A DNA stretch of 56,760 nucleotides, taken from the NCBI GenBank assembly GCA_903906695.1, contig CAIVLG010000270.1, forward strand, positions 1 through 56,760, given 5' to 3'. The notes below the pieces were generated by a model. The model had not been told where the DNA came from, searched no databases, and saw nothing but the letters and a program-made list of their open reading frames with translations. Of the stretch, positions 46,685 through 55,160 are shown piece by piece. Position 1 is the stretch's first letter. Every line of letters begins with the position of its first letter. A program made the position numbers and the translations under genes. This DNA is from an uncultured beta proteobacterium (GTDB lineage Bacteria > Pseudomonadota > Gammaproteobacteria > Burkholderiales > Burkholderiaceae_C).

Positions 46685-49600
46685 CTACTGCGTCACAAGC
46701 GCCTCGAACTCCTCGACCGGAAGCGGCCGGCTGAACAGATAGCCCTGGTAGTTGTGGCAACCAATGCTCGCGAGAAAGTCGCGTTGCGCCTGGGTCTCCA
46801 CGCCCTCGGCGATCACACCCAGCCCCATGCTGGTGGCCATCGCGATGACGGCCCGGGCAATCGCCGCGTCATCGGCGTCCATCAGGATATTGCGTACAAA
46901 GCTCTGGTCGATCTTGAGCCGCTCCAGCGGTAGCCGCTTGAGGTAAGACAGGGATGAATAGCCGGTGCCAAAATCATCGATGGCAAACCCAACGCCTCTT
47001 GCCTTGAGTGCGTTCATCTTCATGATCACATCCTCGGCATCGGCGATCAACACCGACTCGGTCAGCTCCAGTTTGAGCCGCTGTGCGTTGGCGCCGCTGC
47101 GCTCCAGCGCTGCGAGCACCTGAGCGACGAAGTTGCTTTCGCGAAACTGGCGCGCGCTGACGTTGACCGCAATGCTCAGGTGTTGCAGCTCCGGCTTGCC
47201 GGCCCAAAGCGCCAACTGCTGGCAGGCGGTCTCCAGCACCCAGGCACCGATCGGCAGGATCAGCCCGGTTTCTTCCGCCAGCGGGATGAACTCGGCCGGC
47301 GAGACCATGCCACGTTGGGGGTCAAGCCAGCGCAGCAGCGCTTCAGCGCCGACGATGCCCTGGTTGTCGGAAACCTGCGCCTGGTAGTACAGCATGAACT
47401 GCCTGTTCTGGATCGCCTCGCGCAGCGCCGCCTCCAGTGTGACGCGGGCGTCGACCACGGCCTGCATCTGCGGGTCATAGAAGCACAGCCTGTTGCGCCC
47501 GGCGGACTTGGCCTGGTACATGGCCAGCTCGGCGCGCCGCAAAGGCTCCAGCGGATCTTCGTAGTGCTCGCCGAAGAAGGTGATGCCAATGCTGGCGCTG
47601 CACGAAACCTGGGAGTCGGCCAACTGGTAGGGCTTGTTGAGCGCCTCAAAGATCTTGTTGGCCACCGTTTGGACCTGCTTGAGCGCCTTCTGCGGGTCCT
47701 GGTTCAGATGATCCAGGAGCACAACAAATTCATCACTGCCCAGGCGCGCCACGGTGTCGCCGTCACGCACCACTGCGCTCAGCCGTTTGGCAAGGCGTTG
47801 CAGCACCTCGTCGCCCTGCACACGCCCGATGGCATCATTGAGGCTCTTCAAATTGTCCAGATCAAGCATCAGCAGTGCGTTCTGGTGCTGATGGTCTTCT
47901 CCTGCGGTGATGGCCTGTTGCAGCCGGATAACCAGCTTGCGGCGATTGGGCAAGCCGGTCAAGAGGTCGGTGTAGGCAAGGTCGTTGATCTGCTCCTCGG
48001 CCGCCTTGTAGGACGTGAGGTCGCTGAAGGCGCCAACGTAGTGGGTCAGCACGCCGGCATTGTTCGTGACGCTGCTGATGTTCAGGTGCTCGGGGTATAG
48101 CGTGCCACTCTTGCGCCGGTTCCAGATTTCACCTTCCCACGCGCCGCTGCGCTCAATGCATTCCCACATTTCAGCATAGAAGCATGCGTCATGCCGATCG
48201 GACTTGAGCAAGCTCGGTGTCTGGCCAACTGCTTCATCGGCGCTGTAGCCAGTGATTTCGGTGAAGGCATTGTTGACACGCAGAATTACTTTTGCAGCAT
48301 CGCAAATGAACATCCCCTGCTGCGTCTCGAATGCAATTGAGGCGATGCGTTGTGCTTCTTCGGCCGACTTGCGCTCGCTGATGTCGCGCTGGACTGAAAT
48401 CCAGTGAGTGTAGAAACCGGTTTCGTTGGCCATCGGAACAATGTCGATCTCGCTCCAGAATTCGCGACCATTCTTGGTGTAGTTGAGCACCTCCTCGCGC
48501 ACCGGTTTCCACTTCCTGAGGGCCTGCCCCATACGCTTGATCGTGGCCGGATCGGTTTTCGGTCCTTGCAACATGCTCGGTGTGCCACCAATGGCTTCTT
48601 CGCGCGTGTAGCCGGTGGTGCGCTCATAGGCATCGTTGACAAAAAGAATGCGCGGGCCAGGCAATTCAAACGGCTCGGCCTCGGTGATCACGATCACGTC
48701 ATTGGCGTGATTGATACATTGCTTGAACAGCTTTAGATCTTCAAGTGTTTGTTTGCGCTCGGTGACGTCGCGCTGCACACCCACGAATTGGGTCACATCG
48801 CCGGCTTCGTCAACGACAGGACTGATGGATAGATCGTTCCAGAACGGCGTGCCATCCTTGCGGTAGTTGAGGATTTCGCCGTGAAACGGCTGTTTGGCGT
48901 CGAGGGCGGCACGCATCTGCAATACGACTTCAGGCTGACTATCAGGCCCTTGCAGGATGCTGCAGGGTTTGCCCAGCATTTCCTCGCGGGAGTAGCCGGT
49001 GATTCTGACGAACTCGTCATTGACATAGGTCGTACGCCGGTCGGCATCGGTGATCAGTACACCCTGGGAAATCTGACTCAGTGCCTGCTCGCGTAGCCGT
49101 ATCGCTGCCAACTTTTCCAGTAAACGCTTATCCTTGAGCTTGCGCTCCGTGATGTCTTGCACGCTGCCGATAAATTGCGCCGGTTCGCCCCGCTCGTTGC
49201 ACACAATCGCACCAAGACCATGAACCCAGCGTATGGCACCGTCACTGGCGCGCACAATTCGATAATCCTTGTCAAATCGAGTCTTGAGAGCTGTCGTCGT
49301 CTGCCAGTAGGCCAGCATTTCATCGCGGTCGTCCGGGTGAACTCGCTGCGCCCATCCGTCTACGGTGTGCAAATAGTCGGCATCGATGCCAAAAATATCA
49401 TCCATCACTTCCGAACTCGTCCAGCGATCATTGGCGATGTCGTGGCGAAAGCTGCCGACGCCGCCCAGTTTCTGGGCCTCGCGCAACGCGTATTCGGTGT
49501 CCTTGATGCGGGTGACGTCGCTGACAATAGAAAAAAGCAAAGTCTTCGCGTCAACAGTGATCGGCGTTGAGCGCACTTCCACAATCCGACTTTCGCCACT

Positions 49601-50281
49601 GGCCAGGCGATGCGGGAAGATAAAGTAGTTACGTGCCTGTTGTACGGCGCGAGCGCGCTCTGCCGCGACTTCCGATGGCGGCAGAGTATTGATCTCGTCA
49701 ATGCGCATGGAGCGCAGTTGCTCGATGCTATAGCCATAGAAGCCTGCAGCAGCGGCGTTGGCATCGACGATGGCGCCAGACTCAGGCTCGATCAACAGCA
49801 GGATCGAAGCATTGTTCTCGAACATCTGGCGAAAGCGCTTTTCGGTCTCGCTCAGTTCCACCTCGACCTGTTTGAGGCGGCTGATGTCGGTCACAATGAT
49901 GTAGACGCCCTGCACCTGACCGGCCACGAAGTCGGGTATGTATTGCACCAGCCCATGCCACGACAGCCTGCCATCGGCCGCCCGGATGGCGCGCTCGAAC
50001 TGCTGCTCCTGGCCCGCCAACGCGGCTTCGATGTACGGCAGATTGACGCCGTAGCGTTCGTCCCCAATCACATCACGGATGTGCATGCCGGGCATTTTTG
50101 CGGGATCGACGCCGAACCATTGAGCGTAAGCCAGATTGGTGAAACGGTTGTGCAGGCTGCGGTCCCAGTAGCCAATCATGGCGGGTATCTTGTCGTCCGC
50201 CGACTTGAGCTGACGTTCCCTGTCTACAGGACCAGCAGGGGGCTGCCGGGTCGCAGCGCTTTCTGTCTTTTCGCTTGTCAT
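46685..50281 (-). CDS. Six-PAS GGDEF-EAL signalling protein
   Basis: Large (1198 aa) cytoplasmic cyclic-di-GMP turnover protein with no membrane segment. About six PAS/PAC modules come first, for example IEPESGAIVDANAAAAGFYG (second), VLITDADRRTTYVNDEFVRI (fourth) and MFICDAAKVILRVNNAFTEI (sixth). A GGDEF domain follows (YTDLLTGLPNRRKLVIRLQQ) in which the signature reads LGSDEF, so the second glycine is replaced. The EAL domain has EALLRW, NVSARQF, ELTESVL and DDFGTGYSSLSYLKRLP, all apparently functional. It is probably a phosphodiesterase with a regulatory or weak cyclase domain. The upstream DUF465 gene starts 281 bases further up the minus strand. Confidence 0.93.
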   Translation of the reverse strand: MTSEKTESAATRQPPAGPVDRERQLKSADDKIPAMIGYWDRSLHNRFTNLAYAQWFGVDPAKMPGMHIRDVIGDERYGVNLPYIEAALAGQEQQFERAIRAADGRLSWHGLVQYIPDFVAGQVQGVYIIVTDISRLKQVEVELSETEKRFRQMFENNASILLLIEPESGAIVDANAAAAGFYGYSIEQLRSMRIDEINTLPPSEVAAERARAVQQARNYFIFPHRLASGESRIVEVRSTPITVDAKTLLFSIVSDVTRIKDTEYALREAQKLGGVGSFRHDIANDRWTSSEVMDDIFGIDADYLHTVDGWAQRVHPDDRDEMLAYWQTTTALKTRFDKDYRIVRASDGAIRWVHGLGAIVCNERGEPAQFIGSVQDITERKLKDKRLLEKLAAIRLREQALSQISQGVLITDADRRTTYVNDEFVRITGYSREEMLGKPCSILQGPDSQPEVVLQMRAALDAKQPFHGEILNYRKDGTPFWNDLSISPVVDEAGDVTQFVGVQRDVTERKQTLEDLKLFKQCINHANDVIVITEAEPFELPGPRILFVNDAYERTTGYTREEAIGGTPSMLQGPKTDPATIKRMGQALRKWKPVREEVLNYTKNGREFWSEIDIVPMANETGFYTHWISVQRDISERKSAEEAQRIASIAFETQQGMFICDAAKVILRVNNAFTEITGYSADEAVGQTPSLLKSDRHDACFYAEMWECIERSGAWEGEIWNRRKSGTLYPEHLNISSVTNNAGVLTHYVGAFSDLTSYKAAEEQINDLAYTDLLTGLPNRRKLVIRLQQAITAGEDHQHQNALLMLDLDNLKSLNDAIGRVQGDEVLQRLAKRLSAVVRDGDTVARLGSDEFVVLLDHLNQDPQKALKQVQTVANKIFEALNKPYQLADSQVSCSASIGITFFGEHYEDPLEPLRRAELAMYQAKSAGRNRLCFYDPQMQAVVDARVTLEAALREAIQNRQFMLYYQAQVSDNQGIVGAEALLRWLDPQRGMVSPAEFIPLAEETGLILPIGAWVLETACQQLALWAGKPELQHLSIAVNVSARQFRESNFVAQVLAALERSGANAQRLKLELTESVLIADAEDVIMKMNALKARGVGFAIDDFGTGYSSLSYLKRLPLERLKIDQSFVRNILMDADDAAIARAVIAMATSMGLGVIAEGVETQAQRDFLASIGCHNYQGYLFSRPLPVEEFEALVTQ

Positions 50282-50337
50282 GGCGTCCTCCCCGTGGCGA
50301 GATGCATCCTGGGTCGTTGCGATTCAGCAGGACAGCA

Positions 50338-50562
50338 TCAGGCTTGGGCGGCGAGCGCCTTTCGCAGGATCGCGTAGAGATGGTCCTTGAGCAAAAGCTT
50401 TTCCTTCTTCAGGGTTTCAATCTGCTCATGGGTGCCGATTTCAATGTGCGTCTCCATATTCTTGATCTTCTGGTCCAGCGCGTGGTGCTGCTCGTACAAG
50501 CGCATGAATTCTTGGTCGGAGGCTTTCAACCGAGCGATCAGCTCGCTGTATTCAGGAAACAT
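50338..50562 (-). CDS. YdcH/DUF465 family protein
   Basis: Short, entirely helical, charged protein of 74 aa. The core FMRLYEQHHALDQKIKNME followed by IETLKKEKLLLKDHLYAIL matches DUF465 (YdcH), predicted to form a small coiled coil. The start is at 50562, preceded by GAGGAGTACCT-type sequence on the minus strand (reading AGGAGTACC before the ATG). It lies just upstream of the GGDEF-EAL gene on the same strand, and the two may be co-transcribed. The function is unknown. Confidence 0.85.
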   Translation of the reverse strand: MFPEYSELIARLKASDQEFMRLYEQHHALDQKIKNMETHIEIGTHEQIETLKKEKLLLKDHLYAILRKALAAQA

Positions 50563-50738
50563 AGGTACTCCTCAAGACGGTGGTTCTGACGTGCGGGCTC
50601 TATATTAACCGGGTGTCTGCGGGCCCAGCCATTTGCCTGCCGACTTGCAGCCAGACCCATGCCGGTATGATGGATTGGCGGTCAGGCCGCGGCGATGCTC
50701 GATCAGAAACAGCACATGACAGAAACGGAGTTTCCCCG

Positions 50739-52148
50739 ATGACAGATTCCTACCTCAGCTTTGCCAATTCAAGTCTTGGTTCGCGCATCGCCACTTTGTT
50801 GGGACTGCCTCAGCCACTGCCGCTGGAGCGCTATCGTGCCGGGCAGCCGGTGCTCAAGGGCAGCGTGCTGCTGGGCGCGGGCGGCGAGCCGGAGCTGCTT
50901 CCCGCATTGGCTGCCGGTTTCAAATCGATGGCCGCACAAACTGTGGCCCATCGCAGCCTGCCGCAGTGGACGCAACTCGCCAACCAGGCCGGTTTGATGA
51001 CAGGGCGATGGGGTGTCGAGGACAAGCCCGGCGAGAAAGTCAAGGCGCTGGTTTTCGATGCTACTGGCATGCAGGACAGCGCTGAGGCCGACGCGCTGTA
51101 CCAGTTCTTCCACGATGCGGCGCGCTCGGTCCTGCCCTGCGGCCGCGTGCTGGTATTGGGTCGCCCACCCGAGGCCTGCAGCTCACCGCGCATGGCCACC
51201 ATGCAACGTGCGCTTGAAGGCTTGACGCGTTCGCTGGCCAAGGAACTTAAGCGCGCCATCACGGTGCAGCTGGTCTACGTTGCCGAAGGTGCAAATGACC
51301 AGTTGGAGAGTACGCTGCGCTTCTTCCTCTCGCCGCGCTGCGCCTATGTGTCGGGCCAGGTCGTGCGCATTGGCGTTCCATCCGTTGCCGGTGCCGTTGC
51401 GGTCGACTGGACTCAGCCGCTTCAAGGCAAGAAGATTCTCGTCACCGGCGCCTCGCGTGGCATTGGCGCCGCGATTGCCGAAGTCATGGCACGCGATGGC
51501 GCACAGCTTATTTGCCTGGACGTGCCGCAGGCGCAAGCCGGTCTGGATGAAGTTGCCGCTCGCCTGGGTGCCAGGGCGCTGGCGCTCGACATCGGCGCCG
51601 CGGACGCTCCCCAGAAGCTGGCCGACGCTGCACTGGCCGACGGCGGTTGGGGCGTGGTGGTGCACAACGCCGGCATCACGCGCGACAAGACCATCGCCAA
51701 CATGAAAGAACACTTGTGGCAGGCGGTGGTCAACGTCAACCTGTCGGCTCAGGAGCGCATCAATGACGCGCTGGTCGACTCCGGTGCGCTCAAGGCCGGC
51801 GGGCGCATCGTCTGCGTCTCCTCCATATCGGGCATCGCGGGCAATCTGGGCCAGACCAATTACGCACTGTCCAAGGCGGGCGTCATCGGCATGGTCCAGA
51901 GCATGGCGCCGGTGCTGGCCAAGAAAGGCATCACCATCAATGCGGTGGCACCCGGCTTTATCGAGACGCAGATGACCGCTGCTGTGCCTTTTGCCTTGCG
52001 CGAAGCCGGCCGTCGCATGAACTCCATGGGTCAGGGTGGCCAGCCGGTGGACGTGGCCGAGGCGATTGCCTGGTTTGCCAGCCCGGCCTCCGGTGGTTTG
52101 ACCGGCAACGTGGTGCGTGTCTGCGGTCAAAGCCTGTTGGGGGCATGA
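50739..52148 (+). CDS. High-molecular-weight 3-oxoacyl-CoA/ACP reductase (FabG4-like)
   Basis: Two-domain short-chain dehydrogenase of 469 aa. The N-terminal ~200 residues form a flavodoxin-like domain without cofactor residues. The C-terminal catalytic domain has VTGASRGIGAAIAEVM, HNAGITRDKT, catalytic serine in VCVSSISGIAGN, and Y-x3-K in TNYALSKAG. This layout matches mycobacterial FabG4, which reduces 3-oxoacyl-CoA with NADH. Start ATG 50739 has an ACGGAG ribosome-binding site. A TATGAT box at 50666-50671 may be the promoter. It overlaps the MaoC gene by 4 bases. Confidence 0.92.
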   Translation: MTDSYLSFANSSLGSRIATLLGLPQPLPLERYRAGQPVLKGSVLLGAGGEPELLPALAAGFKSMAAQTVAHRSLPQWTQLANQAGLMTGRWGVEDKPGEKVKALVFDATGMQDSAEADALYQFFHDAARSVLPCGRVLVLGRPPEACSSPRMATMQRALEGLTRSLAKELKRAITVQLVYVAEGANDQLESTLRFFLSPRCAYVSGQVVRIGVPSVAGAVAVDWTQPLQGKKILVTGASRGIGAAIAEVMARDGAQLICLDVPQAQAGLDEVAARLGARALALDIGAADAPQKLADAALADGGWGVVVHNAGITRDKTIANMKEHLWQAVVNVNLSAQERINDALVDSGALKAGGRIVCVSSISGIAGNLGQTNYALSKAGVIGMVQSMAPVLAKKGITINAVAPGFIETQMTAAVPFALREAGRRMNSMGQGGQPVDVAEAIAWFASPASGGLTGNVVRVCGQSLLGA

Positions 52149-53011
52149 AGATGAAGACGATCGAAATTACGGAAACTCCCAGCCTTGCGGCGACCTTCTT
52201 TCGTGCACTTGGAACTGGCGGCAAGCGTCCGGGCCCGGTCAAGGCTTTGCCCAAGGTGGAGCTGGCGCTGCCACGCGTGGTGCTTGATGCGCAGCATATG
52301 GCCCGCTATGCAGAACTGTGTGGCTTCCAGGCGACTCAGGGCGTGCCGCTGATCTATCCGCAGTTGCTTACCTTTCCTCTGGTGAGCGCCTATGTCAGTT
52401 CACCCGAATGTCCATGGCCCGCGATGGGCACCGTGCACCTGGCCAACAGCATCACGCAGCACCAGGCTTTGCGCGCTGGCGACGAAGTGCGTGTCGAGCT
52501 CGGCGCGGGCGACCTGTTTGCTCACGACAAGGGCCAAGTCTTCACCTTGAAGCTGCGCGTTTTGCGCGGCGATGTCCTGGTCTGGAGCGCAACCCAAAGC
52601 CTGCTGCGCGTGGGAGTCAAGCAGACCTCGGGGCCGCCCTACGTGAGTCAGATTGCGTCCGATCTGCCCATGTCGTTGCAGGCCGAGTTTTCGGCCGGCG
52701 CCAACCTCGGCCGGCGTTACGGCGCTCTCTCGGGCGACCGCAACCCGATTCATTTGTCGGCCGTGACGGCCCGGCTGTTTGGCTTCAAGCGTGCCATTGC
52801 GCATGGCATGTGGACCAATGCCAGGGCGCTGTCGTGTTTGCTGCCCTCAGAGCCCCTGGATCAGGCATCGCTGGCGGTTGAGTTCAAGACGCCCTTGTTT
52901 CTGCCGGGGCGCGCCACTCTTTGGAGTGCGCGATCAAGCCGCGGCGCGCTGTTCGAGGTGCGCGATGCCAAGGGCCAGCGACCTCATTTGCGCGGACAAC
53001 TCAGCTACTGA
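52145..53011 (+). CDS. MaoC-like acyl hydratase/dehydratase
   Basis: Double hot-dog hydratase of 288 aa. The hydratase-2 motif YGALSGDRNPIHLSAVTARL, with the catalytic D/H pair, lies near residues 195-215, followed by GFKRAIAHGMWTNA. The N-terminal half is a second, degenerate hot-dog fold. It overlaps the FabG4-like gene (ATGA), the same pairing as FabG4 and HtdX in mycobacteria, so the two probably catalyse consecutive (R)-specific steps in acyl-CoA metabolism. Confidence 0.9.
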   Translation: MKMKTIEITETPSLAATFFRALGTGGKRPGPVKALPKVELALPRVVLDAQHMARYAELCGFQATQGVPLIYPQLLTFPLVSAYVSSPECPWPAMGTVHLANSITQHQALRAGDEVRVELGAGDLFAHDKGQVFTLKLRVLRGDVLVWSATQSLLRVGVKQTSGPPYVSQIASDLPMSLQAEFSAGANLGRRYGALSGDRNPIHLSAVTARLFGFKRAIAHGMWTNARALSCLLPSEPLDQASLAVEFKTPLFLPGRATLWSARSSRGALFEVRDAKGQRPHLRGQLSY

Positions 53012-53033
53012 AATTTTGTACGAAAGACACACC

Positions 53034-54323
53034 ATGAACACCATTCGCCGCGTCGCCATCGTGGGCGGCAACCGCATTCCTTTCGCCCGCTCCAACAGCG
53101 TCTACTCGCAGGCCTCCAACCATGAGATGCTGACCGCCACGCTGCAAGGCTTGGTGGACCGCTTCAACCTGCAGGGCGAGCGCCTGGGCGAGGTGGCAGG
53201 CGGCGCCGTCATGAAGCATTCGCGCGATTTCAATCTGGTGCGCGAGTGCGTGCTCTCAACCACACTGGCACACGAAACGCCAGCCTTTGATTTGCAACAG
53301 GCTTGCGGCACCGGGCTCGAAGCCGCGATCGTGGTGGCCAACAAGATTGCGCTGGGCCAGATCGAATGTGGCATTGCCGGTGGTGTCGATACCACCTCGG
53401 ATGCACCGATTGCGCTGAACGAAAAGCTGCGCAAAATCCTGCTCGACCTGTCGCGTACCAGGACGCCGGCACAGCGCCTGGCGGTGGCATCTCGCTTTCG
53501 CCCGGCCATGCTGTTCAGCCCATCGCTGCCACGCAATGGCGAGCCGCGCACCGGTCTGTCCATGGGCGAGCATGCCGAACAAATGGCACGGCAGTGGGGC
53601 ATTGGCCGCGAAGCCCAGGACGAACTGGCCCTGAGCAGCCATCAGAACCTGGCGCGCGCTTATGCCGAGGGCTTCTTCATCGACCTGATGACGCCGTTCA
53701 AGGGATTGACGCAGGACAACAACCTGCGTGCCGATCTCAGCATCGAGAAACTGCGATCGCTCAAACCCGCGTTCGACAAAGTAGTGGCGCCGGGTCAGGG
53801 TACGCTCACGGCTGGCAACTCCACGCCCTTGACCGATGGTGCGTCTGCCGTACTGCTGGCGAGTGAAGAATGGGCCGCCGCGCGAAAGCTGCCGGTGCTG
53901 GCCTACCTCAGCTTCAGCGAAGTGGCGGCGGTGGACTTCTTCGAGAGGAAGGAAGGTCTGCTGATGGCCCCGGCCTACGCTGTGCCGCGCATGCTGGCGC
54001 GCGCCAAGCTGACGCTGCAGGACTTTGACTTCTACGAGATCCACGAAGCCTTCGCGGCGCAGGTGCTGTGCACGCTGAATGCCTGGCAGGACAAGGTCTT
54101 CTGCAAAGAGCAGTTGGGCCTGAGCAAGGCACTGGGCAAGATCGACATGAACAAGCTCAATGTCAACGGCAGCTCGCTTGCGGCCGGTCACCCGTTTGCC
54201 GCCACCGGCGCTCGTATCGTTGCCACGCTGGCCAAGTTGTTGGCGCAAAAAGGCTCGGGTCGCGGCCTGATCTCGATCTGCGCCGCTGGCGGCCAGGGCG
54301 TTGTCGCCATCCTTGAAAGCTGA
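53034..54323 (+). CDS. Acetyl-CoA acetyltransferase / 3-ketoacyl-CoA thiolase (FadI-like)
   Basis: Thiolase of 429 aa with a complete active site: C91 in LQQACGTGLEAA, H337 in YEIHEAFAAQVL and C416 in SICAAGGQGVVAI. The NVNGSSLAAGHPFAATGAR segment is also present. It carries the long insert (residues 140-180) seen in FadI-type enzymes rather than short biosynthetic thiolases. Start ATG 53034 gives MNTIRRVAIVGGNRIPFAR; earlier in-frame starts lie inside the MaoC gene. It follows maoC by 22 bases. Together the operon could run beta-oxidation or its reversal. Confidence 0.93.
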   Translation: MNTIRRVAIVGGNRIPFARSNSVYSQASNHEMLTATLQGLVDRFNLQGERLGEVAGGAVMKHSRDFNLVRECVLSTTLAHETPAFDLQQACGTGLEAAIVVANKIALGQIECGIAGGVDTTSDAPIALNEKLRKILLDLSRTRTPAQRLAVASRFRPAMLFSPSLPRNGEPRTGLSMGEHAEQMARQWGIGREAQDELALSSHQNLARAYAEGFFIDLMTPFKGLTQDNNLRADLSIEKLRSLKPAFDKVVAPGQGTLTAGNSTPLTDGASAVLLASEEWAAARKLPVLAYLSFSEVAAVDFFERKEGLLMAPAYAVPRMLARAKLTLQDFDFYEIHEAFAAQVLCTLNAWQDKVFCKEQLGLSKALGKIDMNKLNVNGSSLAAGHPFAATGARIVATLAKLLAQKGSGRGLISICAAGGQGVVAILES

Positions 54324-54337
54324 TCGCCGAAGGCGAT
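54323..54337. terminator. Short hairpin between convergent thiolase and hutG genes
   Basis: ATCGCC-GAA-GGCGAT is a perfect 6-pair hairpin starting at the last base of the thiolase stop. There is no T run on either side, so it is a weak candidate for a two-way transcript end between convergent genes 24 bases apart. Confidence 0.35.
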
Positions 54338-54347
54338 GGATCCAGCC

Positions 54348-55160
54348 TCAGCGGGACTCGACATAGTCGAGCACCGCCTCAAGCATCGCCTGCACGCTGG
54401 GCTGTATGCGGCTGGCGAGCTCAGGCAGGTAGTTGAACGGCAGCTGTTCCTGCATGTAGCTGCACTGGGTCATCTCCAGCTGAATCGCGTGCACGCCGCG
54501 GCTGGGCGCGCCGTACTGACGGGTGATGTAGCCGCCCTTGAAGCGCCCGTTGAGTACGGCGTTGTAGCCGCTGGCCTGAGTTGCAATTTCCAGCATGCGC
54601 TGCGCCAGTGCCGGGTCGCAACTGGCACCGTTGGCCGTGCCCAGATTCAGATCCGGCAGCTTGCCGTCAAAGAAGCGTGGCAAGACCGAGCGGATCGAGT
54701 GCGCATCCCAGAGCGCGATGACGCCATGCACCGCTTGCAGGCGCGCCAGTTCAGCTTTAAGTTGCTCGTGATAGGGCTGCCACACCGCCGCGCGCCGCGC
54801 ATCGATCTCGGCAGCGTCGGGTTCGCATCCGCTGGCGTAGAGCGTTTCCTTGTCAAAACTGTCGACCGGGCACAGGCCGGTGGTGTCCTGTCCGGGATAC
54901 AGGTTCTGGTCGTCCGGCGGGCGATTCAGATCGATCACGTAGCGCGAATGGGTCGCCACCAACAAGGACGCACCGAGGGCATCGGCAAAGCTGTAAAGCT
55001 GCTCCAGGTGCCAGTCGGTGTCACTCACCTGACGCGCCTGCGGCGTCAACCGAGCGGCCAGTTCAGGCGGCACATAGGTGCCTACATGGGGCATTGAAAT
55101 CAGCAGGGCGCGCGTGCCTTGCCGAAAACGCAGAACCGGTTCAGGGGTTGAAAAATTCAT
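54348..55160 (-). CDS. hutG: N-formylglutamate deformylase (HutG)
   Basis: Last step of histidine degradation by the formylglutamate route, releasing formate and glutamate. Typical N-formylglutamate amidohydrolase blocks are ALLISMPHVGTYVPPEL, SDTDWHLEQLYSFA, VIDLNRPPDDQNLYPGQ, VIALWDAHSIRSVLP and FKGGYITRQYGAP...HAIQLEMTQCSYM, containing the expected metal ligands. Length is 270 aa. It overlaps hutF by 4 bases, so it is the last gene of the minus-strand hut operon. Confidence 0.94.
   Translation of the reverse strand: MNFSTPEPVLRFRQGTRALLISMPHVGTYVPPELAARLTPQARQVSDTDWHLEQLYSFADALGASLLVATHSRYVIDLNRPPDDQNLYPGQDTTGLCPVDSFDKETLYASGCEPDAAEIDARRAAVWQPYHEQLKAELARLQAVHGVIALWDAHSIRSVLPRFFDGKLPDLNLGTANGASCDPALAQRMLEIATQASGYNAVLNGRFKGGYITRQYGAPSRGVHAIQLEMTQCSYMQEQLPFNYLPELASRIQPSVQAMLEAVLDYVESR

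Noticed and set aside
50580-50738. N-terminal extension of the FabG4-like protein from 50580
   Set aside because: The extra sequence has no similarity to the family, and ATG 50739 has a good ribosome-binding site.
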